From an uncultured Caulobacterales bacterium (GTDB lineage: Bacteria > Pseudomonadota > Alphaproteobacteria > Caulobacterales > Caulobacteraceae), in the NCBI GenBank assembly GCA_903862425.1, contig CAIOYC010000039.1, forward strand, positions 62,001 to 126,000: 64,000 nt of DNA, in the 5' to 3' direction. Positions 42,547-51,867 of the stretch are shown in pieces. The translations under genes were made by a program, and so were the position numbers. How positions within the stretch are numbered: position 1 is the stretch's first letter; the number at the start of each line of letters is the position of its first letter. The notes below the pieces were generated by a model that was given only the letters and a program-made list of their open reading frames with translations, made no database searches and had not been told where the DNA came from.

Positions 42547-43659
42547 ATGCGCGTTGGCGTTCCTAAAGAGATCAAGCCGGACGAATATCGCGTAGGGCTG
42601 ACCCCCAACGCCGTGCGCGAATACGTGGCCAATGGCCATGAGGTGCTGGTGGAGACCCGCGCCGGGGAAGGTGCGGGCTACGCCGACGAGGACTATCTGA
42701 AGGCCGGTGCGACCATCGCCGCCGATGCGGCCGAGGTGTTCGCCAAGTCCAAGATGATCGTCAAGGTGAAGGAGCCCCAGAAGGTCGAGTGGGAAAAGCT
42801 GACCCCCGACCACATCCTGTTCACCTATCTTCACCTAGCGCCCGATCCGGCCCAGACCGACGGGCTGCTCAAGTCCGGCTGCGCCGCCATCGCCTATGAG
42901 ACCGTTACCGACGCCCGCGGTGGCCTGCCCCTGCTGGCCCCCATGTCCGAAGTCGCGGGCCGTATCGCCGTCTTCTCCGCCGCCGAGACCCTCTTGAAGC
43001 ACAACGGCGGCATGGGCCTGCTGCTTTGCGGCGTGCCGGGCGTGACGCCGGCCCGCGTGGCTGTGCTGGGCGGGGGCGTGGTCGGCATCAACGCCGCGCG
43101 CATGGCCATGGGCCTGAACGCCGAAGTGGTGGTGCTTGAGCGCTCCATCCCCCGCATGCGCGAGATCGACGACATCTTCATGGGCCGGGTCATCACCCGC
43201 TACTCCTCCGTCGCCGCCGTCGAGGAAGAGATTCTCAAGGCCGATGTCGTGATCGGCGCGGTGCTCACCGCCGGCGCCGCCGCGCCCAAGCTGGTGCGCA
43301 AGGAACACCTGGCGAAGATGAAGCGCGGCAGCGTGTTGGTGGACGTGTCCATCGACCAGGGCGGCTGTTTCGAGACGAGCCACCCGACCACCCACAATGA
43401 TCCGACCTATACGGTGGACGGCGTGGTGCACTATTGCGTCGCCAACATGCCGGGCGCCGCGCCGCGCACCTCGTCCGAAGCGCTCGGCCATGCGACCCTG
43501 CCCTTCGGTCTGGCGCTGGCCAATCACGGCCTCGACGCCCTGAAGCGCGATTCGCACCTGGCCAAGGGCCTGAACGTGCTCAACGGCGAACTGACCCACC
43601 CCGCGGTGGCCCAGGCGCTGGGTAAGCCGTCCATCGACCCCTACAACGTCTGGGGCTAG
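42547..43659 (+). CDS. ald: Alanine dehydrogenase
   Basis: Ald reversibly deaminates L-alanine to pyruvate and ammonia with NAD. The 370-aa sequence has the typical MRVGVPKEIKPDEYRVGLTP start (family KExKxxExRV), the substrate-binding KVKEPQ, the Rossmann motif VAVLGGGVVGINAARMAMGL, and DVSIDQGGCFETSHPTTH with the catalytic aspartate. The ATG is set by AGGAGGA. It is divergent from the Lrp-type gene and probably activated by it when alanine is plentiful. Confidence 0.97.
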   Translation: MRVGVPKEIKPDEYRVGLTPNAVREYVANGHEVLVETRAGEGAGYADEDYLKAGATIAADAAEVFAKSKMIVKVKEPQKVEWEKLTPDHILFTYLHLAPDPAQTDGLLKSGCAAIAYETVTDARGGLPLLAPMSEVAGRIAVFSAAETLLKHNGGMGLLLCGVPGVTPARVAVLGGGVVGINAARMAMGLNAEVVVLERSIPRMREIDDIFMGRVITRYSSVAAVEEEILKADVVIGAVLTAGAAAPKLVRKEHLAKMKRGSVLVDVSIDQGGCFETSHPTTHNDPTYTVDGVVHYCVANMPGAAPRTSSEALGHATLPFGLALANHGLDALKRDSHLAKGLNVLNGELTHPAVAQALGKPSIDPYNVWG

Positions 43660-43689
43660 GTCCGCTCCGATCGCTTTTCTCTCTGTGAC

Positions 43690-43713
43690 GGCGGTGGGGT
43701 TACTCCCACCGCC
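43690..43713. terminator. Hairpin after ald
   Basis: GGCGGTGGG pairs with CCCACCGCC across a GTTACT loop, 31 bases past the ald stop. It has no U-run, so it may be a terminator of reduced strength or a transcript-end stabiliser. Confidence 0.6.
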
Positions 43714-43790
43714 ATCCTCGTGATAAGTCGCGCCCCCGCTGGCGGAAGCTTTCTGCTACGGCTTGGTGAACGGCGTTCAGGAGAGCCCGG

Positions 43791-44996
43791 ATGAGTAGGG
43801 TGCTGGTTATCGGCGCGGGCGGCGTGGGTTCGGTCGCCGTGCACAAGATGGCGATGAACGCGGACATCTTCTCGTCCATCACCCTGGCCAGCCGACGCCG
43901 GGAAAAGTGCGACGCCATCGCCGCCTCGGTGCTGGAGCGCACTGGCGTCAGCGTGGAAACCGCCGCGCTCGATGCCGACGATGTCGCCGCGACCACGGCT
44001 CTGATCGAGGCGGTCAAGCCCAGACTCGTGGTCAATCTGGCCCTGCCCTATCAGGACCTGAACATCATGGAGGCCTGTCTGGCGGCCGGGGTGAACTACC
44101 TCGATACCGCCAATTATGAGCCGCGTGACGAGGCCAAGTTCGAGTACCGCTGGCAATGGGCCTATCAGGATCGCTTCAGGGAGGCCGGGCTGATGGCCCT
44201 GCTCGGCAGCGGGTTCGATCCAGGCGTCACCTCGGTCTTCGCCACCTATACGAAGAAGCATCTGCTGGACCGGATCGACACCCTCGACATCCTGGACTGC
44301 AACGGCGGCGATACGGGCCTTCCCTTCGCCACCAACTTCAACCCCGAGATCAACCTGCGCGAAGTCACCGCGCCCTCGCGTCATTGGGAGAACGGCGCGT
44401 GGGTGGAGGGGCCGGCCCTGGCGCAGAAGCAGGTGTTCGATTTCGATCAGGTCGGCCCGCGCAACATGTACCTCATGTATCACGAGGAGCTGGAGTCGCT
44501 GGTCAAATTCTACCCGGAAATCAAGCGCATCCGCTTTTGGATGACCTTCGGCGACAGCTACCTCAAGCACCTGGACGTGCTGCAGAATGTGGGCCTGACG
44601 CGGATCGATCCGGTGATGTTCGAGGGCCGCGAGATCGTCCCGATCCAGTTCCTCAAGGCGCTTCTGCCCGAGCCCGCCTCGCTGGGGCCCCTGACCCGTG
44701 GCAAGACCAATATCGGCACGATCGCCAGCGGTACTAAGGATGGCGCGCGCAAGACGGTCTACATAAACAATATCTGCGACCACGAGGCCGCCTATGCGGA
44801 GACCGGCAACCAGGCGGTGAGTTACACCACCGGCGTCCCGGCCATGATCGGCGCGGCCCTGATGGTCACCGGCCAGTGGAAGGGGGAGGGCGTGTTCAAT
44901 ATGGAGCAGCTCGATCCCGACCCGTTCACGGACATGCTGAACCAACACGGCCTGCCGTGGCAGATACATGATCTCGACGCGCCGCTGGCCTTCTGA
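43791..44996 (+). CDS. Carboxy(nor)spermidine dehydrogenase
   Basis: A 401-aa saccharopine-dehydrogenase-family enzyme, best fitting carboxyspermidine/carboxynorspermidine synthase, which condenses a diamine with aspartate semialdehyde using NADPH. VLVIGAGGVGSVAVHKMA is the Rossmann site, with VVNLALPYQDLNIMEACLAA and GVNYLDTANYEPRDEAKF following; GSGFDPGVTSVFATYTKKH is another hallmark. It is followed, 7 bp after, by the matching decarboxylase. An ATG with GGAGAG upstream is the start. Confidence 0.92.
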   Translation: MSRVLVIGAGGVGSVAVHKMAMNADIFSSITLASRRREKCDAIAASVLERTGVSVETAALDADDVAATTALIEAVKPRLVVNLALPYQDLNIMEACLAAGVNYLDTANYEPRDEAKFEYRWQWAYQDRFREAGLMALLGSGFDPGVTSVFATYTKKHLLDRIDTLDILDCNGGDTGLPFATNFNPEINLREVTAPSRHWENGAWVEGPALAQKQVFDFDQVGPRNMYLMYHEELESLVKFYPEIKRIRFWMTFGDSYLKHLDVLQNVGLTRIDPVMFEGREIVPIQFLKALLPEPASLGPLTRGKTNIGTIASGTKDGARKTVYINNICDHEAAYAETGNQAVSYTTGVPAMIGAALMVTGQWKGEGVFNMEQLDPDPFTDMLNQHGLPWQIHDLDAPLAF

Positions 44997-45003
44997 TCGG
45001 ACG

Positions 45004-46179
45004 ATGGAGACCCAGGCCGGCGGTCCCGGCGCCTTCGCCCAGTTCGATCTTCACCGCGTGCCCTCGCCCTGCTTTGTGATCGACGAGGCGGCGGTGCGGC
45101 GCAACCTCGCCATCCTCAAGGATGTGGGCGAGCGCGCGAACGCCAGGGTGCTGCTGGCGTTGAAGGCCTTCTCCATGTGGTCGCTCGCCAGAGTGGTGGG
45201 TGAATATCTGGACGGGGTCTGCGCCTCGGGCCTGTGGGAGGCGCGGCTGGCGCGCGAATTCTATCGCGGCGAACTCACCACCTATTCCCCCGCCTACAAG
45301 CGCGAGGATCTGCCGGAAATCCTGCACCTGTCCGATACGGTGATCTTCAACTCGCCGGATCAGGTTGCGCGCTTCGCCGACCTGATCGCCGCCGAGCGGG
45401 CGGCAGGCGCGGTGTTCGACATCGGCCTGCGCCTCAATCCGGAACATAGCGAGGCGGAGGTCGCCAAGTATGATCCATGCCAGGCCGGCTCGCGCCTTGG
45501 CTTCCCGGTGTCGCAACTGCGGCCCGAGCATCTTCAGGGTATCGACGGCCTGCATCTGCATGCCCTGTGCGAACAGGGTTTCGAGCCGCTGCAGCGCATC
45601 TGGGCCTCGCTGGAGCCTAAGCTGGAAGGCCGGCTCGGCGGTGTGAAATGGATCAACCTCGGCGGCGGCCACCACGTCACCCGCGCCGACTATGATCGTG
45701 AAGCGCTGGTGTCGCTGCTGCGCGGGATCACGGAGCGGCACGGGGTGCAGGTTCTGATCGAGCCTGGTGAAGCGGTCGCGCTCGACGCCGGCATCCTCGT
45801 CGGCGAGTTTCTGGATACCTTCGACAACGGCGATACGCATGTGGCCATCACCGACATTTCCGCCACCTGCCACATGCCCGACGTGATCGAAGCGCCCTAC
45901 CGCCCGGCCCTGATGAACGAGGCGCAGAGCGGCGTCACCCTGCGGATCGGCGGTCCGTCCTGCCTGGCCGGCGACATCATCGGCGATTACACCTTCCCGG
46001 TCCGGCCCATGTCCGGCGACCGCCTCGCCTTTCTCGACCAGGCGCACTATTCCATGGTCAAGACCAACACTTTCAACGGCGTGCCGCTGCCCGCCATCGC
46101 CCTGTGGAACAGCCGGACCGACGCGCTGACCCTGGTTCGCCGCTTCGATTATGCCGAGTTCCGCGACCGGTTGTCCTGA
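45004..46179 (+). CDS. nspC: Carboxynorspermidine decarboxylase
   Basis: A PLP enzyme of the alanine racemase fold (391 aa) that removes the carboxylate to give spermidine or norspermidine. The PLP lysine is in VLLALKAFSMWS. The family's GLRLNPEHSEAEVAKYDPC and SRLGFP, HLHALCEQG, WINLGGGHHVT, and CLAGDIIGDY with the active-site Cys-x-x-Gly-Asp all appear in order. It begins 7 bp after the dehydrogenase gene, so the two form an operon for the aspartate-semialdehyde route to polyamines. Confidence 0.94.
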   Translation: METQAGGPGAFAQFDLHRVPSPCFVIDEAAVRRNLAILKDVGERANARVLLALKAFSMWSLARVVGEYLDGVCASGLWEARLAREFYRGELTTYSPAYKREDLPEILHLSDTVIFNSPDQVARFADLIAAERAAGAVFDIGLRLNPEHSEAEVAKYDPCQAGSRLGFPVSQLRPEHLQGIDGLHLHALCEQGFEPLQRIWASLEPKLEGRLGGVKWINLGGGHHVTRADYDREALVSLLRGITERHGVQVLIEPGEAVALDAGILVGEFLDTFDNGDTHVAITDISATCHMPDVIEAPYRPALMNEAQSGVTLRIGGPSCLAGDIIGDYTFPVRPMSGDRLAFLDQAHYSMVKTNTFNGVPLPAIALWNSRTDALTLVRRFDYAEFRDRLS

Positions 46180-46264
46180 TATGCGTTGGTCGGCCCGGTC
46201 CGCCGCCCACCCATTGTGAACAGGGTTTCACTTGCGCCATGAGGGCGGCTAGGTAAGCGTGTCT

Positions 46265-46290
46265 GATCCTGCGGGGGCGGGATCAGGATC
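46265..46290. other. Leader hairpin before the ABC ATPase gene
   Basis: GATCCTG pairs with CAGGATC across a 12-base G-rich loop, just upstream of the preferred ATG at 46304. It could be part of the 5' untranslated region; significance unknown. Confidence 0.4.
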
Positions 46291-46303
46291 CAAAGAGACG
46301 GCC

Positions 46304-47179
46304 ATGCTGCAGATCGACGAACTGACCCACGTCTACGCTAACGGGACCAAGGCGCTGGACAACGTCTCGCTGACCATTCCGTATGGCATGTATGGCCTGC
46401 TCGGACCCAACGGGGCGGGCAAGTCGAGCCTGATGCGCTCCATCGCCACCCTGCAGACCCCCACCTCCGGCCAGATACGCTTCGACGACATCGACGTGAT
46501 CAAGAGCCCCGAAACGCTTCGCCGGGTGCTGGGCTACTTGCCGCAGGATTTCGGCGTCTATCCGCGCGTTTCGGCCCAGGACATGCTGAACCACATGGCG
46601 ATCCTGAAAGGCATCTCGAACGCTAAGGAACGCAAGGCCGAGGTGGACCGGCTGCTCGAACAGACCAATCTGTATGGCGTGCGGGGCAAGGCCCTGGCCG
46701 GCTTTTCCGGCGGCATGCGCCAGCGCTTCGGCATCGCCCAGGCCCTGCTCGGCGGACCCAAGCTGATCATCGTCGATGAGCCCACCGCCGGCCTCGATCC
46801 GGAAGAGCGCAACCGCTTCCTGAACCTGCTCGCCGAGATCGGCGAGAACGTGGTGGTGATCCTGTCCACCCACATCGTCGAGGACGTGGCGGACCTGTGC
46901 CCGCAGATGGCGATCATCGCCTCGGGCCGGATCGTGCGCACGGGCGCGCCGCTCGATCTGATGAAGCAGCTCGACGGCCATATCTGGACCAAGACCGTGG
47001 ACAAGGACGCGCTGCCGGCGCTGCGCGAAAAGTATCAGGTGATCTCCACCCGTCTCTTCGCCGGGCGCACCGTGATCCACGTCTATTCCGACACCGATCC
47101 CGGCGACGGGTTCGAGGCGCACAGGGGCGGGCTGGAGGATGTCTACTTCTCCGCCCTGCATACCGCGCGCGCAGCCTGA
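46304..47179 (+). CDS. ABC transporter ATP-binding protein
   Basis: A 291-aa ABC ATPase of the NatA/CcmA-like group. Walker A is LLGPNGAGKSSLMRS, the signature is FSGGMRQRFGIAQALLGG, and Walker B is LIIVDEPTAGLDPEERNRF. The last 70 residues are an extra domain, also seen in partners of ABC-2 permeases. I prefer the ATG at 46304, though a GTG at 46259 is in frame. The giant permease-peptidase gene starts 14 bp later, so the two make one transporter. Confidence 0.93.
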   Translation: MLQIDELTHVYANGTKALDNVSLTIPYGMYGLLGPNGAGKSSLMRSIATLQTPTSGQIRFDDIDVIKSPETLRRVLGYLPQDFGVYPRVSAQDMLNHMAILKGISNAKERKAEVDRLLEQTNLYGVRGKALAGFSGGMRQRFGIAQALLGGPKLIIVDEPTAGLDPEERNRFLNLLAEIGENVVVILSTHIVEDVADLCPQMAIIASGRIVRTGAPLDLMKQLDGHIWTKTVDKDALPALREKYQVISTRLFAGRTVIHVYSDTDPGDGFEAHRGGLEDVYFSALHTARAA

Positions 47180-47193
47180 TCCGGGGCCGCGCC

Positions 47194-50100
47194 ATGTTCC
47201 TCAAGATCGCCACCTTCGAATTCCGCTACCAGGTCAAGAACCCGGTCTTCTGGGTGGCGGCGGGGCTGTTCTTCCTGCTGACGTTCGGCGCCACCACGGT
47301 GGACACGATCCAGATCGGATCCTCGTCCAACGTGCACGTGAACTCGCCCTACGCCATCACCCAAGTGCATCTGGTGTGGTCGCTGTTCTTCATGTTCGTC
47401 TCCACCGCCTTCGTGGCCAATGTGGTGGTGCGCGACGACGAGACAGGCTTCGGGCCGATCATCCGCGCCACGCGGGTCTCGCGTTTTTCCTATCTGTACG
47501 GCCGCTATATCGGCGCCTTCGCGGCCGCCGCCCTGGCCTTTCTGGTGGTGCCCCTGGCCATTCTGGTCGGCTCCGCCATGCCGTGGCTGGATCCTGAGAA
47601 GGTCGGCGCCTTCCACGCCGAGTACTATCTTTACGCCTATGCCGTCTTCGCTCTGCCGACCCTGTTCCTGACTTCGGCGGGCTTCTTCGCCCTGGCCACG
47701 GCCACGCGCTCGATGATGGCCACCTATGTGGGCGTGGTCGCCTTCCTTATCCTCTACACGGTCGCCCAGGCCCTTACCGCCAAGCCGGAATACATGGTGG
47801 GCGTCGCCTATTTCGAACCGTTCGGCTTCGGCGCCTTCGAGCTTGCCGCCCGCTACTGGACACCCAACGAGCGCAACACCCTGCTGCCGGCGCTGGTTGG
47901 GCCGCTGCTCGCCAACCGGGTGGGCTGGACCCTGGTGGGCCTCGCCTTCCTCGGCCTTGCCGGAATCCTGTTCCGCCCGAGCGCCAAGGGCGTGAAGCAA
48001 AACAAGGCCGACAAGCTGCGCACCGCCGCCCAGATCGCCCCGCGCGCCGCCGCCGAGCCCCGGTCGATCGCCCGCCAGCGCTTCGACGCCGCCGCCCAGT
48101 TCGGCCAGTTCCTCGCCCGCGTGCGCTTCGACTTCGCCCAGGTGTTCCGCAGCCCGGCCTTCTTCGTCCTGCTCGGCCTCGGCATGTTCAACGCCATCGG
48201 CGGGCTGTGGTTCGTCAACGGCGGCTATGGCGTCGATATCTATCTGGTCACCCGCCAGGCCATCCAGGTGCTGATCGGCGGCTTCTCCTTCATCCCCATG
48301 ATCGTCTCGATCTATTATGCGGGCGAACTGGTCTGGCGCGAGAGCGACCGCAAGACCGGGGAGATCATCGACTCCACCCCCGCCCCTGACTGGACCTTCG
48401 TCGTGCCGAAGATCCTGGCCATGGCGCTGATCTTCCTCGCCATGCTCACAGTGAGCGTGCTCGGCGCCATGCTGGTGCAGGTGCTGAAGCATTGGACCGT
48501 GTTCGAGGTCGGCAAGTACGTCTGGTGGTATCTCGTGCCGCTGACGGTCAGCATCACCCTGTTCGGCATGCTGGCCATCTTCGTCCAGGCGCTGGTGCCT
48601 AACAAGTTTGTCGGCTGGGGGGTGATGGTCGCCCTGCTGATCGTGCAGATCGTGCTCGGCAATATCGGGCTGGAGAACAACCTCTATCGCTACGGCGCCG
48701 GTCCGCTCGGGCCCCTGCCGCAGATGTCTGATATGAACGGGCTCGGCATCGGCGGCATCGGCGGCTGGTGGTTCCGCCTCTACTGGGGCCTGATCGCTCT
48801 GGTGCTGGCCGTGCTGACCTACGCCCTGTGGCGTCGGGGTGCGGACAGCCGCCTGCGTCCGCGACTTCGCCGCCTGCCGGGCCGGATCCGCGGCGTCACC
48901 GCCGCCCTGCTCGCCGTCGGCGTCATCGGCGCGGTTGCGGTCGGCGGCTTCATCTACCTCAACACCAAGGTGTGGAACGAGTATCGTACGGCCCGCCAGG
49001 ACGAGCAGTTCCAGGCCGACTACGAAAAGGCGCTCCTGCCGTTCGAAAACGTGCCCCAGCCGAAGATCACCGACGTGGTGCTGAACGTCGACCTACATCC
49101 GGACAACCTCTATGCGGTGACCAACGGCGTCTACGTGTTCGAGAACAAGACCGCCGCCCCGATCCGCCAGCTGCACGTGCGCTTCGACCGCGACGTGAAG
49201 GTGCGCAGCCTTTCGGTGGAGGGCGCGCGGCCGGCTAAGACCTACGAGCGGTTCAACTACCGCATCCTCACCTTCGACACTCCCCTCGCGCCCGGCGAGC
49301 GACGTCGCCTGTCGTTCCAGACCTGGGTTGGCCAGAAGGGCTTCAAGAACAGCCGCAACATCACCCGCATCGCTGGCAACGGGACCTTCCTCAACAATCG
49401 TGAGATCGCGCCGATCATCGGCATGGACCGCGAAAGCCTGCTCACCGACCGCAGCAAGCGGCGCAAGTTCCACCTGCCGCCCGAACTGCGCATGCCCAAG
49501 CTCGAGGACGTTTCGGCCCGCCAGTTCAACCTGATCACCAAGGACGCGGACTGGGTGAACAGCGACATCACCATCACCACCGAGGCGGACCAGACCCCCA
49601 TCGCGCCAGGCTACAAGATCGCCGACGACGTGCATGGCGATCGGCGCACCGCCCGCTTCAAGACCGAGGCCCCGATCCTCGACTTCTTCTCCGTGCAATC
49701 CGGCCGCTATGCGGTGAAGACCGAGAACTACAAGGGCGTGGCGTTGAGCGTCTATTACCATCCCGAGCACGTGTGGAACGTGCAGCGGATGATCGACGCG
49801 CTTAAAGTCGGGCTGGACTACGACCAAGCGAACTTCTCACCCTACCAGTTCCGCCAGGTACGGATTCAGGAGTTCCCGGCCTATCAGGGGTCCTTCGCCC
49901 AGTCCTTCGCCAACACCATCCCCTATTCGGAGGATATCGGCTTCATCTTCGACAGCCGCGACCCGGCCAAGATCGACATGGTGACCTATGTCACCGCCCA
50001 CGAACTCGGCCACCAGTGGTGGGCGCACCAGGTGATCGGCGCGCGGGCCCAGGGCGTGACCATGCTGGACGAAACCTTCGCCCAGTATTCGGCGATCATG

Positions 50101-50817
50101 GCGATGGAGAAGCTCTACGGTCCCTGGCAGATCAAGAAGTTCCTCAAATACGAGCTCGACGGCTATCTGCGCAATCGCGGCGGGGAGGCCATCGAGGAGT
50201 TGCCGCTCTACAAGGTCGAGAACCAGGCCTACATCCACTACCGCAAGGGTAGTCTGGTCATGTACCGGCTGAAGGACGAGCTGGGCGAAGACGTGGTCAA
50301 CCGCGCCCTGCGCCGCCTGCTGCACGACTACGCCTTCAAGGGCGCGCCCTATCCCACCTCGCTCGACTTTTTGCAGGATCTGCGCGCGGAGGCCGGCCCC
50401 GACCCGGTGCGCCAACAGCTGATCACCGACCTGTTCGAAAAAATCACCCTCTATGACCTGAAGGCCAATTCGGCGACCGTGAAGGCGCTACCCGGCGGCA
50501 GGTTCGACGTGGCCATCACCGTTCAGGCGGGCACGACGACCGGCTCCACCGGCAAGGAATACGACGACGGCAAGGGCAAGGTGATCGAACGCCCGTTGCT
50601 CGACGAGGCGGTCGATATCGGCCTGTTCACCGCCGAACCCGGTAAGCCGAAGTTCGGGGCCGAGGACGTGGTGCTGATGCAGCGGGTCAAGCTGAAGTCG
50701 GGCGCCCAGACCATACACTTCACCGTCGACCGCAAACCGAGCTTCGTCGGCGTCGATCCCTACAACAAGCTGATCGACCGCAACTCCGACGACAATCTGG
50801 TGGCGGTAGGGAAGTAG
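47194..50817 (+). CDS. ABC-2 permease fused to an M1-type metallopeptidase
   Basis: A 1207-aa fusion. About residues 1-600 form two ABC-2-like permease modules with multiple membrane helices each (for example FWVAAGLFFLLTFG and FVLLGLGMFNAIGGLWFVNG), joined by a charged linker around 265-300. The rest is an M1 aminopeptidase-like gluzincin domain with HELGHQWWAH at 936-940 and the third zinc ligand in MLDETFAQYSA. The spacing after the second His to this Glu is 19 residues, one more than the canonical 18. It pairs with the upstream ATPase. The substrate is unknown; the peptidase domain probably acts outside the inner membrane. Confidence 0.92.
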   Translation: MFLKIATFEFRYQVKNPVFWVAAGLFFLLTFGATTVDTIQIGSSSNVHVNSPYAITQVHLVWSLFFMFVSTAFVANVVVRDDETGFGPIIRATRVSRFSYLYGRYIGAFAAAALAFLVVPLAILVGSAMPWLDPEKVGAFHAEYYLYAYAVFALPTLFLTSAGFFALATATRSMMATYVGVVAFLILYTVAQALTAKPEYMVGVAYFEPFGFGAFELAARYWTPNERNTLLPALVGPLLANRVGWTLVGLAFLGLAGILFRPSAKGVKQNKADKLRTAAQIAPRAAAEPRSIARQRFDAAAQFGQFLARVRFDFAQVFRSPAFFVLLGLGMFNAIGGLWFVNGGYGVDIYLVTRQAIQVLIGGFSFIPMIVSIYYAGELVWRESDRKTGEIIDSTPAPDWTFVVPKILAMALIFLAMLTVSVLGAMLVQVLKHWTVFEVGKYVWWYLVPLTVSITLFGMLAIFVQALVPNKFVGWGVMVALLIVQIVLGNIGLENNLYRYGAGPLGPLPQMSDMNGLGIGGIGGWWFRLYWGLIALVLAVLTYALWRRGADSRLRPRLRRLPGRIRGVTAALLAVGVIGAVAVGGFIYLNTKVWNEYRTARQDEQFQADYEKALLPFENVPQPKITDVVLNVDLHPDNLYAVTNGVYVFENKTAAPIRQLHVRFDRDVKVRSLSVEGARPAKTYERFNYRILTFDTPLAPGERRRLSFQTWVGQKGFKNSRNITRIAGNGTFLNNREIAPIIGMDRESLLTDRSKRRKFHLPPELRMPKLEDVSARQFNLITKDADWVNSDITITTEADQTPIAPGYKIADDVHGDRRTARFKTEAPILDFFSVQSGRYAVKTENYKGVALSVYYHPEHVWNVQRMIDALKVGLDYDQANFSPYQFRQVRIQEFPAYQGSFAQSFANTIPYSEDIGFIFDSRDPAKIDMVTYVTAHELGHQWWAHQVIGARAQGVTMLDETFAQYSAIMAMEKLYGPWQIKKFLKYELDGYLRNRGGEAIEELPLYKVENQAYIHYRKGSLVMYRLKDELGEDVVNRALRRLLHDYAFKGAPYPTSLDFLQDLRAEAGPDPVRQQLITDLFEKITLYDLKANSATVKALPGGRFDVAITVQAGTTTGSTGKEYDDGKGKVIERPLLDEAVDIGLFTAEPGKPKFGAEDVVLMQRVKLKSGAQTIHFTVDRKPSFVGVDPYNKLIDRNSDDNLVAVGK

Positions 50818-50877
50818 CTCCAAGGCGGCCCCCATACTGGGCTAGGGTGCCCCGCCTTCCCGGCGTCGTACGTTCGC

Positions 50878-50905
50878 CCTATCCTTCGACAAGCTCCGGA
50901 TAAAG
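50878..50905. repeat. Dispersed repeat, copy C (diverged)
   Basis: TATCCTTCGACAAGCTCCGG continues into ATAAAGCGAA, a degenerate version of the repeats near 6796 and 23242 with a partial TATCC/GGATA palindrome. It lies between the convergent permease-peptidase and dienelactone hydrolase genes. Confidence 0.65.
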
Positions 50906-50933
50906 CGAAAATTACACGCCGGGCGATCGGATT

Positions 50934-51797
50934 CTAAACCAGCGTCTTCTTGTAGAGCGCGCTGAGTTCGGCCCAGGCCTTTTCGGCGCCGGCTTCGTTG
51001 TAGACGGCGCTGCCCTTGACGCACCAGCCGTGGTTGCAGCCGTCATAGACCTCCACGGTCGCCGGGCGGTTTACCGCGGCGAAGGCGGCGCGCAGGGCGT
51101 CCTTGGCCTCGGGCTGGGCCTTGTCGTCGTTGGCGGCCACGGCGCTGTAGAACTGGGCCTTGGTCTTGGGGATCAGCAGGTGCGGGCTGTCCGGCTTCTC
51201 GGTGACGAGCGCTGCGCCGTGGAAGGTGGCCGCGCCCCCGATCCGCCCCGGAACCGCCGCCGCCGTGCGATAGGTCAGCGGGCCGCCCATGCAGTAACCC
51301 TGCACCCCGGCCTTCTTCTTCAGGTCGGTCTGCGGCTGGGCGTCGAGGAAGGCGATTAAGGCCGGCCCATCCTTTGCGGTGGTCTCGCTGGTCAGCGTCG
51401 CCATCATCGGGAAGTATTTCTTGCGCACCTCGGGCGCGCTGTAATCGGGCTCGGTGGTCGCCTTCATGGAACGGTAGAAGGGGTTCGGCACCAGCACCAC
51501 ATAGCCCAGCGCCGCCAGACGTGCGCCCATGTCGCGGAAGGCGGGGCGCAGGCCGAACACGTCGGTCCAGATCAGCACGGCGGGGTGCTTGCCCTTGGCC
51601 GGATAGAACAGGACGGCGTCGGCCTCCCCGTCGGGCGTCTTCACCATCACATCCCTGGAGACTACGTCCTCGGCGGCGAAGGCCGGCGCGGCGCTCATGG
51701 CGGCCATGGCTGCGGCAGAGAGGCCGAACACGCGGCGCGAGACGCCCGACGTTTCGGCAGACGGTTCGTTATACTGGTGGATGTCGTCGTCGCACAT
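50934..51797 (-). CDS. Dienelactone hydrolase family protein, Tat-exported
   Basis: A 287-aa alpha/beta hydrolase of the dienelactone hydrolase family. The nucleophile elbow is VQGYCMGGPLT (Cys instead of Ser, as in this family) and the catalytic histidine lies in YDGCNHGWCVKG. The N-terminus has a twin-arginine signal (SRRVFGLSAAAMAAMSAAPAFA), so it is probably folded with the cytoplasm and exported by Tat. Its substrate may be a lactone or ester rather than a true dienelactone. It stands alone between the M1 fusion and rimM. Confidence 0.9.
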   Translation of the reverse strand: MCDDDIHQYNEPSAETSGVSRRVFGLSAAAMAAMSAAPAFAAEDVVSRDVMVKTPDGEADAVLFYPAKGKHPAVLIWTDVFGLRPAFRDMGARLAALGYVVLVPNPFYRSMKATTEPDYSAPEVRKKYFPMMATLTSETTAKDGPALIAFLDAQPQTDLKKKAGVQGYCMGGPLTYRTAAAVPGRIGGAATFHGAALVTEKPDSPHLLIPKTKAQFYSAVAANDDKAQPEAKDALRAAFAAVNRPATVEVYDGCNHGWCVKGSAVYNEAGAEKAWAELSALYKKTLV

Positions 51798-51867
51798 GGC
51801 GTTGGCCTCCGGTTTTTCAGCAGCCTAGGCTGCCGCACGGATTTGGCAATCGCGCGTGTATGACGCT

